From: Anastrepha obliqua
Taxonomy: Eukaryota > Arthropoda > Insecta > Diptera > Tephritidae
Assembly: GCF_027943255.1 (NCBI RefSeq)
Contig: NC_072896.1
Coordinates: forward strand, 65,800,501 to 65,864,500
Reading direction: 5' to 3'
Length of the DNA stretch: 64,000 nt
The notes beneath the pieces are model-generated. The model was not told the DNA's origin. It saw only the letters and a list, made by a program, of their open reading frames with translations, and searched no databases. The number at the start of each line of letters is the position of its first letter. Position 1 is the stretch's first letter. The translations under genes were made by a program, and so were the position numbers. Positions 1-11,153 of the stretch are shown here, one piece after another.

Positions 1-441
1 TATAAAAATGTTATAACAGATGAAAAAAGGCGAATAAATATACAGCACATTGTGAGGACTTAAAACATTTTAAAATTTTCAGAATGAGAAAAATTTTACA
101 GACCTTTCAACAAAAAAAAATTATTTACCTGACGGTGTTGCTTATTTTCGCCAAAAATGAAATGCACAAAGATTTTTTTTCATTATAAAAAATTAACTTA
201 TTATACGAAAAATTAAAGAGCTCTAAAACTGAATACAAAAAACTCCTCTGCAAATTCTCACTAAAATCCGAGGAATTGGGATGAAAACTTTGTGGGATTT
301 TTGCAGTTTTCTGGGAAATAAGCTATAGTTTTGCAAAAAAAAGTTATATCGTATTGTCGTGAGCTCTATGCATTTACTTAATTAAATCTTAGTCCAGCAA
401 GTGTTATATTATATTTTGGTATATATTTAGTAACTGTACAG
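1..441. other. AT-rich non-coding stretch
   Basis: No open frame, RNA gene or recognisable repeat is visible. The sequence is AT-rich with several short homopolymer A and T runs. Confidence 0.5.
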
Positions 442-957
442 TTACATGTGGTAACAGAGTCCAAAATCAAACGCAATGTATTTTTTCAAAGGTTCAGTAT
501 AAACGACGAAAAATAATTCGTTGCCGGCTGAGGTTCCAATATCTACAATTTCTGGAAATGCACTTAAATGGTGAAACACTCTTTCATGATCTGCTATTCC
601 AAAATATGTGAGCCTTTTTTGCAGCGAAACTTTTCTAGCTGGCATACTTGGCTGATGTACTTGCTTTAACTTGGTCCAAGCTGCAATGGATGTCTTTTCA
701 TGTTTGTGTCACATTTATGACGATTTTATATTTAGGATAATTAAAGCCAAAGCCTTTTCATGCTTAATAACCCATTTAAGCACATCAGCAGATTTCATAT
801 CGTCACTCTTGATCGATTGACCGCTAGTCACCGTCTAAAGTTCTGCAATAACTAGCAAGTTACGCATCTGTATAGATCAGAAATCATAATTTCTTTCATC
901 CAGCTTATCAGCCTGGTGTACGGTGCTCACACTGGGATCATTATTATTTTGCAACAT
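442..957 (-). pseudogene. Ty1/copia-type gag relic
   Basis: Reading the minus strand from an ATG at 957, the frame gives MLQNNNDPSVST, then a KLDERNYDF block and a QMRNLLVIAEL block, as at the N-terminus of copia-type Gag. Next come DDMKSADVLKWVIKHEKALA and a SIAAWTKLKQVHQPSMPARK block, which match the central Gag domain (UBN2/DUF4219 type) of copia elements: a Trp-Leu-rich helix region followed by a leucine-rich part. The final 67 residues are one open frame (645 to 442). In-frame stops replace two expected Trp codons, and a frame change lies near 700-710, so it is dead. No protease, integrase, RT or LTR is seen nearby. Family assignment comes from remembered copia Gag patterns; the order and spacing of blocks make it fairly secure. 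Confidence 0.65.
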
Positions 958-994
958 GATTTGAAATTCCTTACTTTAGAGCTCTGGACCCATA

Positions 995-1050
995 ACCCAA
1001 CGGAGCTGAAAATCCAGCGCAACATGTTACTTCAAAGGTTTATTATAAAC
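995..1050 (-). pseudogene. Second short copia gag C-terminal piece
   Basis: The minus strand reads LVYNKPLK, a stop, then HVALDFQLRW. This parallels the VVYTEPLKKYIAFDF segment of the gag relic at 442-500. The nucleotide match between about 455-500 and 995-1050 is visible by eye. It is a second diverged gag fragment directly upstream of the first in the same orientation. Confidence 0.4.
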
Positions 1051-1558
1051 TAATAACTATATTACTAACAATATGTAACAAAAGGAAAATATGCAAATAT
1101 TACTTTACCATACACAAGAAGCATGATTATGAAAAATTTTCCAATTTTGAGTTAATGGGTTGCCTTGATTAAACATGCATTCTATGCTACCGGTAAGAAA
1201 CCACAAATAACTTTTTATATCAGAAATTAAACTTCATAAAGCAATAAATCTTCAAAGTTGATTTCCCAATATTTTCGATTTTACCGATTCACATTTCTTG
1301 TAGATATAAGCGGGACGAAATATGTAGGCTCAGCCTTTTCTTTTTCCTGTAAAAGTTTTGTTTAAACAGTGTTTGTGTAGCTAAAATATATAGTTTGCGA
1401 GGTTCTAGGTATTTACACTTTGCCGCGATCAGGAATGTTGCGCAACAGAGAAATTGATGCAACTTTGAAATTAAATAAAATACAATTTTTGAATTAATTT
1501 GTCTTTATATGAGAAAATTAAAAAGCTTAGCGCCTTTATCTTTCTTTTTATTATATTA

Positions 1559-1688
1559 CACTGCGTTACAAAAACGAACTTTTTTTCCGTCCTATGAACC
1601 AAATATACTTTTTCGGAAAGGGGAGAAAAAATTAAAATACACGTGTATCGGCGATTTGCATGTACACGTCACAATTTTTTTTTTTTTG
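1559..1688 (+). repeat. Left terminal inverted repeat of the CACTG element
   Basis: This pairs with 3011-3145. Shared blocks include the CACTGCGTTAC start, a TATGAACCAAATATRCTTTT block, a CGGAAAGGGGAGAAAAAA block and a CATGTACACGTC block near the inner end. Confidence 0.75.
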
Positions 1689-1889
1689 TATTTTATAACT
1701 TTAAACGAGCAGTTCTTGTATCCATATCTGTATAGCCACACGATCTCAGGATTAGCTTAACGGATTTGAATGAAATTGGGTACACAGATAGTGTATCACA
1801 TTTCTAGACTTTTCACCTAGGTGTTGCCACTGACAATGTTTCACAGGGTTGCCACCTGTTCAAAAAAAAATTGCTTGAGATATGCCGAT

Positions 1890-2725
1890 GTGGGTATCAA
1901 AAGAAAGGTATTTCACTCCACATTACAGTAGAGATATAAAACCCTCGTCATATGGAATACTGCTACGTCGATCACGAGTGGCTGTTATTTTAAAATCATC
2001 CGCCACTATATTCCACTGCTTAAAGCGTGATGCAAAGAGTTCGGCTGTTCTCTTTGACAAATTTCCTTCTCTTACAAGATCATTGAAGTCGGCTTGCAGT
2101 TGCGGCACTGCAGTCCGATACTTCTGGTTCCCCGCATCTCGCATTCGATGCAAGAAATATTGATAGCATTGTTGGTGCTACTGTTGGTTCTCCATCCCTT
2201 AATTCGGGAACATCATCAAAAATCTCCATTGAAGCCGCTATACGTTCTTCTGGTGAGTGCAGAACCGCTGGAATAACCGATTCTACATTAACGTAGCGAA
2301 TTTTGTTGCGGCGAAAGTATTGGTACCCTTTAGTTTGAGTAAAAGTTACGCGTACGTGGTAGCCAAATTGTTGCTACAGAGTACTTTATTGTTGACCTTC
2401 CATCAGTAAACTTGCTTAAATTTCAATAGCAATAGTCGCACACGACTTCCGGAGTATGCCACAAGTAAGGAACATAAGCAGTGTTGAATATTTTCTGAAA
2501 CGAATTAACCACTGTTTTCGTAATATTTTTTAAATATTTACTTGGTGCGAATAAGCCACAAACGTAACAAAAGTTTTTCGAGTCGGGCACTACATTTTTC
2601 GTAAGATGAAATATACAGAAAGACGTTTTCGCGCAACAGAACTTAAAACAATTGTTAAAGTATACGTCTCCTAGTAGCGCAACTGTCAGATGATCGGAAC
2701 TTCCGGAACTGTAACAAAAACACAA
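1890..2725 (-). pseudogene. Cys-rich arthropod repeat protein-like ORF, broken
   Basis: Two minus-strand frames look like parts of one protein. The first (2725-2423) holds a CYVCGLFAPSKYL segment and a PEVVCDYC segment, two CxxC pairs that could bind zinc. The middle reads IRYVNVESVIPAVLHSPEE in another frame (about 2300-2240). The second (2153-1923) holds DFNDLVREGNLSKRTAELFA followed by SRFKQWN. I recall this order, two CxxC motifs then a D-L-x-L-S-K-x-x-A-E-L-L-x-S-R-L-K-x-W motif, from an uncharacterised protein found in many copies in arthropod genomes. That family is longer, so the C-terminal half is missing here. At least one frame change separates the parts. It lies wholly between the inverted repeats of the CACTG element, so it is probably that element's own gene or captured cargo. 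Function unknown. Confidence 0.45.
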
Positions 2726-3010
2726 ACGGCACAGAGTGTGTTGTATGAAACAATAAATTAAAGGTTAATAAGTTACTTAAAAATTTTGAGTCCCTTCAAG
2801 TTTTGCCGATAATTTAAAAAAATTTTCTTTTTTTAGAAAAATTCAAGAAAATCTGAGAAATGATACAATTTTTTTTTTAATTTTACATAATAAAAACATT
2901 TCCACGAGTCTGCCTGCAGAAATTCAGCGCGATTAGATCACAGAAAAAGGCTTAAAACTTGATCCAAAATTTTTCACGCAGGCGGACTACGAGCTCTATA
3001 TTTTATACAT

Positions 3011-3145
3011 AAAAAAAAATTCTGACGTGTACATGAAAATCGCTTACACGCTTATTTTTATTTTTATTTTTATTTTTTCTCCCCTTTCCGAAAAAGCATA
3101 TTTGGTTCATAGGACAGAAAAAAAGTTCGTTTTTGTAACGCAGTG
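3011..3145 (-). repeat. Right terminal inverted repeat of the CACTG element
   Basis: Reverse complement of 1559-1688. It differs from the left copy mainly by an expanded T5A simple repeat at about 3054-3079, where the left copy has a single unit. Confidence 0.75.
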
Positions 3146-3689
3146 TTATGGGAGAGTTCGTCCAGGGTATGCAAATTTTTAGAAATCTTAGATCACTGTG
3201 ACTAAGGTGAACCAGATAGCGCCTACCAGATAGCAATCCTTTGGTACTTATTAGTACTGCTTCAGACGTAAGTGAACTGAATATATTTGCAGCCAATGAA
3301 ATATCTAAATAAAGTGATTACCTCTGTTCTGCTCGGGATACACTTTAGCAAATGAAGCGGAATAATTTTTTGAAATATTTTCCACAAAAAGCTAATTTTT
3401 GTAAATGCAAGGTCGCTGGCAAAATTGGATTTTGTCTTTTAGGGAATAAAATTTTGATATTGATATTTGAAAAACAAATTTTTGTGCAAATACGGCATAA
3501 ATCGCTTTTGTGGAAAACTTAGTTATTGTGCTTACAGAAGAAAAGCAACCAGTTTTTATAGTATAATTAATAGTTCACATCTGGTTTACCGAAAGAGTAA
3601 ATGGTGTTTTTCAGTATGTGTTTGTATAATGAATATATATCCAGTGAATCCGAACATTGAATCTGATTATTCCAACTTATACTTACTTG

Positions 3690-3985
3690 GAATCAGAGCG
3701 GAGTGGAATCTTTTTTAGTGCCATAAAATTATGGAATTCTATACCAACTACAATAAAGCTTATAAAGCAAGCAAGGTGTTGTAAAACTGGTGTTTCTAAC
3801 TACTTCTAACCTTTAACCCCCCTTCCCTTTTCCCACTCCCACCATATTTCTCTTTTTCTCACTTATTATACTAAGTTTTAGTCTATTAGTTTAATACTTA
3901 AAACAATTTTATTCATATTTTAGAAATATAAGAAGATGACCAAAAGAAAAAAACCAATTAAATAGAATTGAATTGTATATTCTAT
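3690..3985 (+). pseudogene. Possible 3' end of a non-LTR retrotransposon
   Basis: The plus strand reads SAIKLWNSIPTTIKLIKQAR near 3712-3775, resembling the conserved W-N-x-L-P motif near the C-terminus of many LINE reverse transcriptases (compare the clearer fragment at 24180). A pyrimidine-rich, then A-rich tail follows. The match is short, so this is tentative. Confidence 0.3.
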
Positions 3986-4060
3986 ATTATTTATATTCTA
4001 TAAAATTTCACATCCCTAACTAATTCATTGTAAATATTTTTAGAAGTGTTAATGAAAAAA

Positions 4061-4162
4061 TTATGTGAAACAACATCAAGACGCACGCCACAAATAGGAG
4101 AAGGAGCTCGGCCAAACACCCAAAAAGGGTGTACGCGCCAATTATATATATATATATATATG
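4061..4162 (+). mobile_element. SINE, 5'-truncated copy
   Basis: Contains the 3' body of the SINE family described at 52138-52448: GTGAAACAACATCAAGACGC, a GGAGCTCGGCCAAACACC block, the tail GTGTACGCGCCAATTATA and a terminal TA microsatellite. The tRNA-like head is absent. Confidence 0.75.
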
Positions 4163-4340
4163 AAATAAATTAAACATTAACCGGAAATTTGAAAAAAATA
4201 TTTTTTTGAAATCTAATTAAGCCTGAACCTATCATAAAGCCGTGTTTATTTTCTGTGCCTGGAGAGCGTGTACAAAAGACGTAGGTAGCAAACCTGATTT
4301 GTCGCTTTAAATGAAAGACTTAAGTAACGAACTCTGAATA

Positions 4341-4631
4341 TTGGAATTTATTTTATTATTGCGTACATTTGAAGAATTAATAGCTTTGAAAGTTAAATCA
4401 TATATAGATTTTTATTTTACATGCTATAAAAATTTTGAAGATTTTATTAAGAAAGTGAATTTAATACCACAAGCACTCCCATTTGAAAACACGAATATTA
4501 CATTGGTTCGCATTTTAAACTTTTTATTTGAGGCAAACGTTTTGATAGTTGACCTTACTTATTGGAATCTGCTAAATTCAATGGCCCTCATGATAATAGC
4601 TGGAGTTGTTAATTTAACAATCCAGGCTATG
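4341..4631 (+). CDS. Orphan coding exon, hydrophobic protein, unidentified
   Basis: An open frame of about 97 codons ends in ATG followed by a perfect GTAAGT donor (intron starting at 4632, phase 0). It opens with LLLRTFEELIALKVKSYIDF, passes through a polar stretch with an NIT glycosylation motif, then has two hydrophobic segments: around residues 53-72 (LVRILNFLFEANVLIVDL) and 75-95 (LNSMALMIIAGVVNLTI). This suggests part of a multi-pass membrane protein; an insect chemoreceptor is one possibility but I cannot show it. There is no ATG near the frame start, so an upstream acceptor or truncation is likely; acceptors here are weak. No matching downstream exon was found within a few kilobases. 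It could be a pseudogene fragment. Confidence 0.35.
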
Positions 4632-4634
4632 GTA

Positions 4635-7600
4635 AGTTACTCGCATATAAAAACTTGAAATAAAAGCAAAAACTATATAATTTGTATAATATGCAAAGTC
4701 TCTTTTGGGAATGAGCTCTTAAAAAATTGATTAGCTGAGAATTTACAAAACTCATAAAAACTCTTATCAGGTAGAGCAAAAAAAAATAGGTACTTTAAAG
4801 CTATTTTGGTGTAAATTCTTCGCACAGAGGATTCCGCATTATAATCCGCGCTTCTCCTCCAACGCACGCATGCTTAGCTATACGCACATTTATGTTGTTG
4901 ATGATGTTGTTGTTTCTGCATTTATTACAATTTCGTATTTTGCATGCATGCGCCCCCATTAAGTGCTATATATAACCCAACTGTAACCGCACAAGTGCCT
5001 ATTATATGGAACCGGATATTGAGAGTTGCTGGCGGAGGTACCAAAAAGGTGCAATCGGCTGAGTGGAGCTGGTGCAATCAGTACAGTATACGTAATGTGT
5101 TAGCTGAGCACTAGAGGCTCGAACCAAAATGTGCTGCTGCTGGCGTTGGAGTCGAACGCACGCCAATTCCTGATAGTACTGATATAAAATCACCGTGAAC
5201 TTGATTGCGCTTAGCTGGATTTATGCATATCCCATTATCTGTGCTTGTTTTTGCGGCATGTCGGCGAAAATTCAAAAATAACAAGAAAGAAAAATGATAA
5301 TAATAACGGCAGACCACAAATTAAAGATGAATATCTAGTTGATATAAAACCGAAAATAATTTTTTAATCCAATCCGCTGTGCAACGAAGAAAAAATGCAG
5401 CCATTACTGAGTGCAGTAGTGTTAGGGGATGTGAAGCAAGCGCGAAATTAGTTCGTGTATGTCTGTGTGTTAAAACGATAACGTTGCAACTGATCAACTG
5501 CAGTATAATGCTGTGAGTCCCTTCACTTTCTGTTATGGCTTTGGGGTTTAAAAATTATTAAGTATTAAACTTAAAAATTATGTTCGCGGCTGCTGTTCAC
5601 TTACACAAAATTGTTGATGGTCAGAGATATGATTTTCAGACGCATACGCATGGATCAAATGAAAAAGTGTCTTAAATTTCGAAAGCTCATGGAGTTTCAG
5701 AGAAGGCAGAGGGGAGCAAAGTATGTATATAGATAAAAAATGAAGGCACAGTTTCTAGCTATTTTGTGTTTTTGAATATACAAATGTCGAATTTTTGAAT
5801 TTGGTTTTAGCCAGCTGCTATTTATTTGTCTTGTTTTCAGTAAGTAATTTTTTTTAATAAGAATTGAAATTATTTGCTTTGACTAAAATGAGAAACAAAA
5901 GTTCAAAAATGTCAAGCAAAACGGCTGAACTCAAAAATCTGTGACATAATTTTCTTCGCACGGGTAGATTAAGATCATTAGCAAGTAAAAATAAAAAATT
6001 GCTAAGAAAAGAGTTCTTACCGTATTTATGAAAGAACAGAAAACAAAAAAAAAAATATTTAATCATTATTTTGAGATTTTAAAAACTGGCGATCAATAAT
6101 TAGAATAATCGAATTAGATTTTCTCGGCTAAAAGAAAAACTTAACGATTATCTTGTTAGTTGCTATTTTTTTTATCGAAATGGTTCCATTGGTTTAACTT
6201 TTTTGAACAGAAGTAATAATAATTTTTTGAGTTTAAGTTTTTTGGTCGAAAATCATTTGTGGAGCTTGATTATTTTTGTCGGGATTAAATATACATTTTT
6301 TAATGTTTGTTTTTTGTTATTTTTGTTTGTTTTTTGGTAGATCGTTGATGGCTTATCAAAACTCCACTACTCAAGCAAATTAAGCAGCTCCACCATTCAC
6401 CAAATAGATATTATTTCGAATCGAAATGTAAGGCTCGCATTTAAATTTTTTATCAAAAAAATATAACTCCAGTAATTGATCAAATACTGGCATTATTTGT
6501 AAATATTGAAATTAAGTTTTTGATCTCAGATGAGACTAGTCATAAATACCTCTTCTGAGAGCTTGGCTTGTTTACTTGAAAATTCTTATATCTTATCAGC
6601 CTTTCTATACACGCATTTTTTTTTTACTTTTTTATGCCTGACTAGTTTTGCATAACAAAGCTAAGCTTCTTTTGAACTAGCATAACTACAATTTATAAAT
6701 TTTGAATTTGGCTCCTAGTTGACTAGTTTTACTTAACTTAAACCTAATTTACTATTTCGATTTCAAATATTTTCTCTTTTTTGGAAACTATATTAAACTA
6801 CAATACCTTCAACTTTAGTTATTTTAGTTTTGGAAAAATACTACTGGACAGTACTACTCAAAAAATTAAAAAAAAAATTGTTAAAAAAGTGCCAAATTGA
6901 TAACTTTTGGGTTGGTTGTATTAAAAATCTAAGTATGTAATACACTTTATTTGTTTATTTATTCAGTGGAATAAAAATTGGTCAAATTTGTCACATTAAT
7001 AAATATTTTTATGAAAAATATAATAATAATCTTAATTCGTAAGAAGAAAAAAGCCTAAAAAGTCAATTATTTGAAAACCCGAGTAAGAAGTTTTATGAAA
7101 GAGTATTTAGAAGAAGCAAAGTCAATCCCAAAAGGTTCGTAGATAGTATTGAAATCTATCAGGGCTCTCATGACAGATGCATTCCTTGCACACAGAATTC
7201 TTATAAAGCCAACGGGAAAAATTAAATTACGAAGCGATCAAGAAGGGAGGAGCAATCCATGGCCCCTTGAATAATAGCAAAGACGAAAGATAAAGACAAA
7301 ATAGATTTCCGAGACAGCAGAGATTTTATACTGATAGGCAAGCTTCTGGCATAGTATGATAATATGGAGTCATAAAACTGAACGGTGCGTAGCTTTAGCA
7401 CTTTATCCTACATACTTTTGTACATCATTTTTTTCTTTAAATTTATTGTATAATTTTATTTCAAAAGCTGCTATTTAACAAACATTTGAGTAATTCACTC
7501 AGAAAACTCCAATTCACCCAGAAGTGATTTGAAGAATTTCAAAAACCTATCCAATAGGTGTTTAAACAAGCTTTAATAATATTTTTAGCTGTTTTTGTTT

Positions 7601-7880
7601 GTTTTTAGAAGTTAAGAAATTAGTTACTAATTTTAAAGTAAAATTTAAATTAACAAGAACAATCAATTAGAGGTTGAAATATTAAAGAAAATATGTTCAA
7701 AAAAACGAACACAGCTTTAGTTGCAATGCTGCGTATATAACGTTGCCACTAATTTTTTATTTCAAAAAGTATTGGAGTACATATATATAAACTATGAGCA
7801 ATAGAATACAAAATGTGCACTAAAACAGAAGTTGTTTGCCTTTCCCTTTCAGAAATTGACTGTGGTAAAGTATTTTGTTA
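4635..7880. other. Gene-poor AT-rich stretch
   Basis: No convincing coding frame or recognised repeat. The part at 4870-5330 is less AT-rich with mixed unique sequence; 5800-7000 is strongly AT-rich with T runs. Short open frames such as 5111-5317 (minus) have no domain or splice support. Confidence 0.45.
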
Positions 7881-8174
7881 GGCAACCGCCGTAGCCTAAT
7901 GAGCTGATGAGTGCCTAACATTCAGAATTCAGAGAGAACGTAGGTTGAAATCTCGGTGAAACACCAAAATGAAAAAAAAACGCTTTTTCTAAAGCGGTCG
8001 CCTCTCGGCAGGCAATGCCAAAGTATATTTCTGCCATGAAAAAGCTCCTCATAAAAAATATCTGCTTAAAACTGTATGTCCCTCCATTTGTGGAACAACA
8101 TCAAGACGAACGCCACAAATTGGGGGAGGAGCTCGGCCAAACACAAGCAAAAAAGGGTATACGCGCCAATTATA
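7881..8174 (+). mobile_element. SINE, near full-length copy
   Basis: Head GGCAACCGCCGTAGCCTAAT carries a degenerate RNA polymerase III box A (from 7891); GGTTGAAATC at 7943-7952 is box B with one change from GGTTCGAATC. The body has the CTCGGCAGGCAATGCCAAAG block, the CTCCATTTGTGGAACAACAT block and the GAGGAGCTCGGCCAAACAC block. The tail ends ACGCGCCAATTATA. Member of the family defined at 52138-52448. Confidence 0.8.
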
Positions 8175-9004
8175 AAGTATTTTATAAATGTTGGATATAA
8201 TGAGTATTTCATTATATTCGTATAGAAAAGCGAAACTCCGAGCTCTGTGTAATGTGTGTATTTATAGCCATTAAAGTGCTATTTATGGAAAATATTATTT
8301 TATTTCCTATACAAGAAACAAAAAAATGTACTCACAGTTTTTTTTATTTTTCAGAAGTTAGCATTACTTTCTATAAATTACAATTATTTAACACAAAAAG
8401 CACAAAAAGTCGCATTACAGGTATTAGAAATTCTGATTTTATGCAGCGCTATGCAGGTCACTTAATTGACTTGAATGCATGATAACATTGAGTAGCAGCA
8501 ATAAGGAGAATTCCGTCCAGATCCAACACAATCTTTGAATTCTGAGCGCTTTTCATAAAGTTCGAATTATTTAACTAATTTGTATTTGTTTCACTTGGTT
8601 TTGAATTCGGTATTTTATTATTTTTTAAATATTATTATTTCCCATTAAATATGCACTTCAGCTTTGAAATGAACCATAGGCACATTGACTTTGTTCACCG
8701 AACTAATTTAATACCAAATTTATTATTTTGTTACGTTCGAAGTGTTTTAACCGTTTTTCTATAAATCATTTTAATCACAATTCTGCACAAAGTAGTCATA
8801 AAATTAGTTGTTGCATTAGCCGTTTTAAAAATTAATCACATCAAGGTATCACAAACACAATCTTCAACTACATGCACTCGCACTCTTGCGTACCATAAAC
8901 ACACTCACACACACTTAGATGCCATATTAGCGCACATTACAAACAGAATCCGCAGAAATTCTTTCGCTGCCTCTGCTAGAGTCCGATTAGACTTCTGAAC
9001 TCAC
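8175..9004. other. Non-coding, no feature seen
   Basis: AT-rich unique-looking sequence with short CA-type runs near 8870-8930. The ORF at 8252-8482 lacks any domain or splice context. Confidence 0.45.
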
Positions 9005-9460
9005 CATTAATCACAACTCGTAATGCCAAATGCTGCTCTTGCGTTTGCACTTGATGCCCTCACAAAGGCGGTAGCGTCGTCGACGAAGGTAACAGCGTCT
9101 GCGCGAAATCCTTTGCAGCCACAGTCTGTGCAAGCGTTTTCGTCGACAGCCAGATTGTGCAACATGTGCGAAGTTGCACTGCACTTGCGGTCCACCAAAA
9201 GTAACTTGCGTCAGACCTAACCGAATGTCTAACCAACTCAGCGCCCGACCGTTCGAACAACCGACGAGACGCCCGTTTGATCAAATGATCGTCTTTGGTG
9301 GAGGGAGTCACTAAACTGCAGTAGCAATTTGAAACTACAACTACAACACTATACACTAGCTTTATGTTCGCGACCTCGGCAGGCGACGTGGGAGTAAGCG
9401 GTGATGGAGGGTTCCACAAACGCGAGCACGGTACTACTTACGAGTCACAAATCAAGCACT
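9005..9460 (-). other. Candidate first exon or 5' UTR in a CpG-richer block
   Basis: On the minus strand the block ends with the donor-like sequence AATG then GTGAGT (intron starting at 9004). It is clearly richer in G+C and CpG than the neighbourhood and matches no repeat seen in the window. A 119-codon frame (9419-9060) spans it, but codon use and composition (Ser, Thr, Val, Ala-rich, no domain) do not persuade me that it is translated. A leader exon of a minus-strand gene whose remainder lies below 9000 is the simplest reading; no second exon was identified. Confidence 0.3.
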
Positions 9461-10859
9461 TGTAACACAATCAAAGTCTGGGGAAAGACTGAGGTGTATT
9501 TTCGCAATGCGCGACTAATATAAACAGGCCAAGATAATGGCGTAGTCATGGTCATGGCTGACAATGAGTAGAATTTCTAGAAAGAGCATAAGCGCAGCTT
9601 CACTGTGTTGCGAAAATTTGCAACTTCTCCACGCGAGTGCATTAGAAACTCCTCTGCAATTTGCAATTTGGCCAAAAAAGGAATTCACCACACCCGGCCG
9701 AGCAGTTAGCGAAAAGGTCAAATGCAGAAAGGCAGTAGCAATAGCAGCAACATTAACACCAACAGCAGCATCAGAAGTAAGCGCTGACAGAAGCTGGCGT
9801 TGACAAGCCGCAGTTGGCTGCTGGCATTCTGAGAGCTGCTTTTATTATTCCATGTAAATTCTCTCCCTCGATTTCGCTTTTCTCCCTCACTTACGCGCGA
9901 GGCAAACTTACGTGCTCACCTGACTAGTTCGCGAGCGCATCAATGTAAACACAAAGAAATTTCCAGTGTCAAAGTGACGGCTGGAATGAGTCAACTCGAA
10001 TTTGCTTAACTTCACATGTCCCCCATCCCACCATAGCTCCTCATACCCATGGTCGGCGCTCTACTCGTGTTGCTCTCTGTTACTTGTAGCTGGCATCCCA
10101 CTTATTGCTTTTCGTATTTTTATTGCGCGAAACTCACGTGGCTCTACTCTTCCTTCGGTTTGTTTTGATTGCGGCTTTTGCTTGGCTTCACTTGGTTTGT
10201 TTCTCCGCTACCTCTTTTGATTGTGTTTATTTTTTCTCATTTCATTGCGTCTGCAACAGTGGTGGTTTGTTTACGTGTGTGACGTCACCATTTTTTTATT
10301 GTGGTGTGTTTTACATTGAAGTGTTATGTGGGGAATTTTTAACATTTCTTTTAGTACATTGCCCGTCTATTACAAATACTCATGCAAATTGTGAAATTCT
10401 TTCCTAAAAGTTTCCTAATGATTTAAACAAAAATTGTATCTGCTGTATTTTGCGGTTAATGCAAAAGTACTCAGTCATCATTAGAGCTACGGAAATGCTT
10501 GAACTTAGCGTTATAATTGCATTTCGAGGAAATTCGGAAATCACTAATAACTCAATTTGACAGTCACAAAAACCCAAAGACCAGATCATCCGATTACAAA
10601 GTAAAATCGGTCGCTGAGTTTTTTTCTGTCATGAGGTTTTAGAGATATCGTCAGTTAAATGTTTTAGATTAGAGAAAATAAAAAATGAGGTTATCTGAAA
10701 AGTCGGTGTACTGACGATAGTTTAACGTGACAACGTCATAAGAAAATACTGATGGAATGGTTGCATTTTTCAAAAAAAAATTTTAATTTCATTTGTTTAA
10801 TAGATATTTTGTATGGATATAGAGAAGGAGGTAAATGGAATCGTAATGGAATTAATCAA
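9461..10859. other. Unique, GC-mixed non-coding block
   Basis: Contains CAG/AGC-rich simple sequence around 9735-9800 and CT-rich stretches at 9850-10250. No supported gene. From 10330 the sequence becomes AT-rich again. Confidence 0.4.
10280..10287. promoter_or_regulatory. CRE-type palindrome
   Basis: TGACGTCA is a perfect cAMP-response-element palindrome inside the GC-mixed unique block. A single 8 bp match can occur by chance. Confidence 0.2.
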
Positions 10860-11070
10860 GTTACATTTACACAAACGTGAAAAATGACGAAACATTTATC
10901 AAATTCATGAAAGATATGTTGAATTTCGATTGTGCATCAGACGTTAATAAGTCAACATCACTAAGAGAAACCATCATCGATTTGACTTTTTCTAGACACA
11001 TTACACTCGAAACACTCCCTTTCATTTCCTACTTTTCCTATCATCGTCCTATTCTCAACAGAGAAACGGT
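10860..11070 (+). pseudogene. Helitron/Helentron-type endonuclease fragment (tentative)
   Basis: The plus strand frame reads KNDETFIKFMKDMLNFDCAS, then KSTSLRETIIDLTFSRHI and PFISYFSYHRPIL. A phosphodiesterase-like fold ending in S-T/x-D-x-x-F-S-R then Y-F-S-Y-H-R-P is what I recall from endonuclease domains of Helentron-like elements and some other insect elements. Only the last 60-70 residues of such a domain are present. It is cut off 80-90 bp before the foldback element. Confidence 0.4.
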
Positions 11071-11153
11071 TCATTACCATGCACAAAGGAAGAAGGCATA
11101 TGCAAATACAAATATGTATGTGAATTTATATACATATGCGCATATACATATAT

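Larger units (their letters stand above)
1559..3145. mobile_element. TIR element with CACTG ends and TTA target duplication
   Basis: Two inverted copies of about 130 bp bound this 1,587 bp segment. The left arm begins CACTGCGTTACAAAAACG at 1559 and the right arm is its reverse complement ending at 3145. Both ends are flanked directly by TTA (1556-1558 and 3146-3148), as expected for a 3 bp target-site duplication. The interior carries a minus-strand Cys-rich pseudogene. CACTR ends with 2-3 bp duplications are known for CMC (CACTA/EnSpm-like) transposons; assignment to that superfamily is inference. No complete DDE transposase is present, so this copy is non-autonomous. Confidence 0.65.

Noticed and set aside
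9060..9419. 119-codon minus-strand ORF in the CpG-rich block
   Set aside because: No domain, no plausible start context, low-complexity Ser/Thr/Val composition; long frames arise by chance in GC-richer DNA.
10002..10407. Two overlapping hydrophobic plus-strand ORFs
   Set aside because: T/C-rich DNA naturally translates to Phe/Leu/Cys/Ser-rich frames; no signals support translation.
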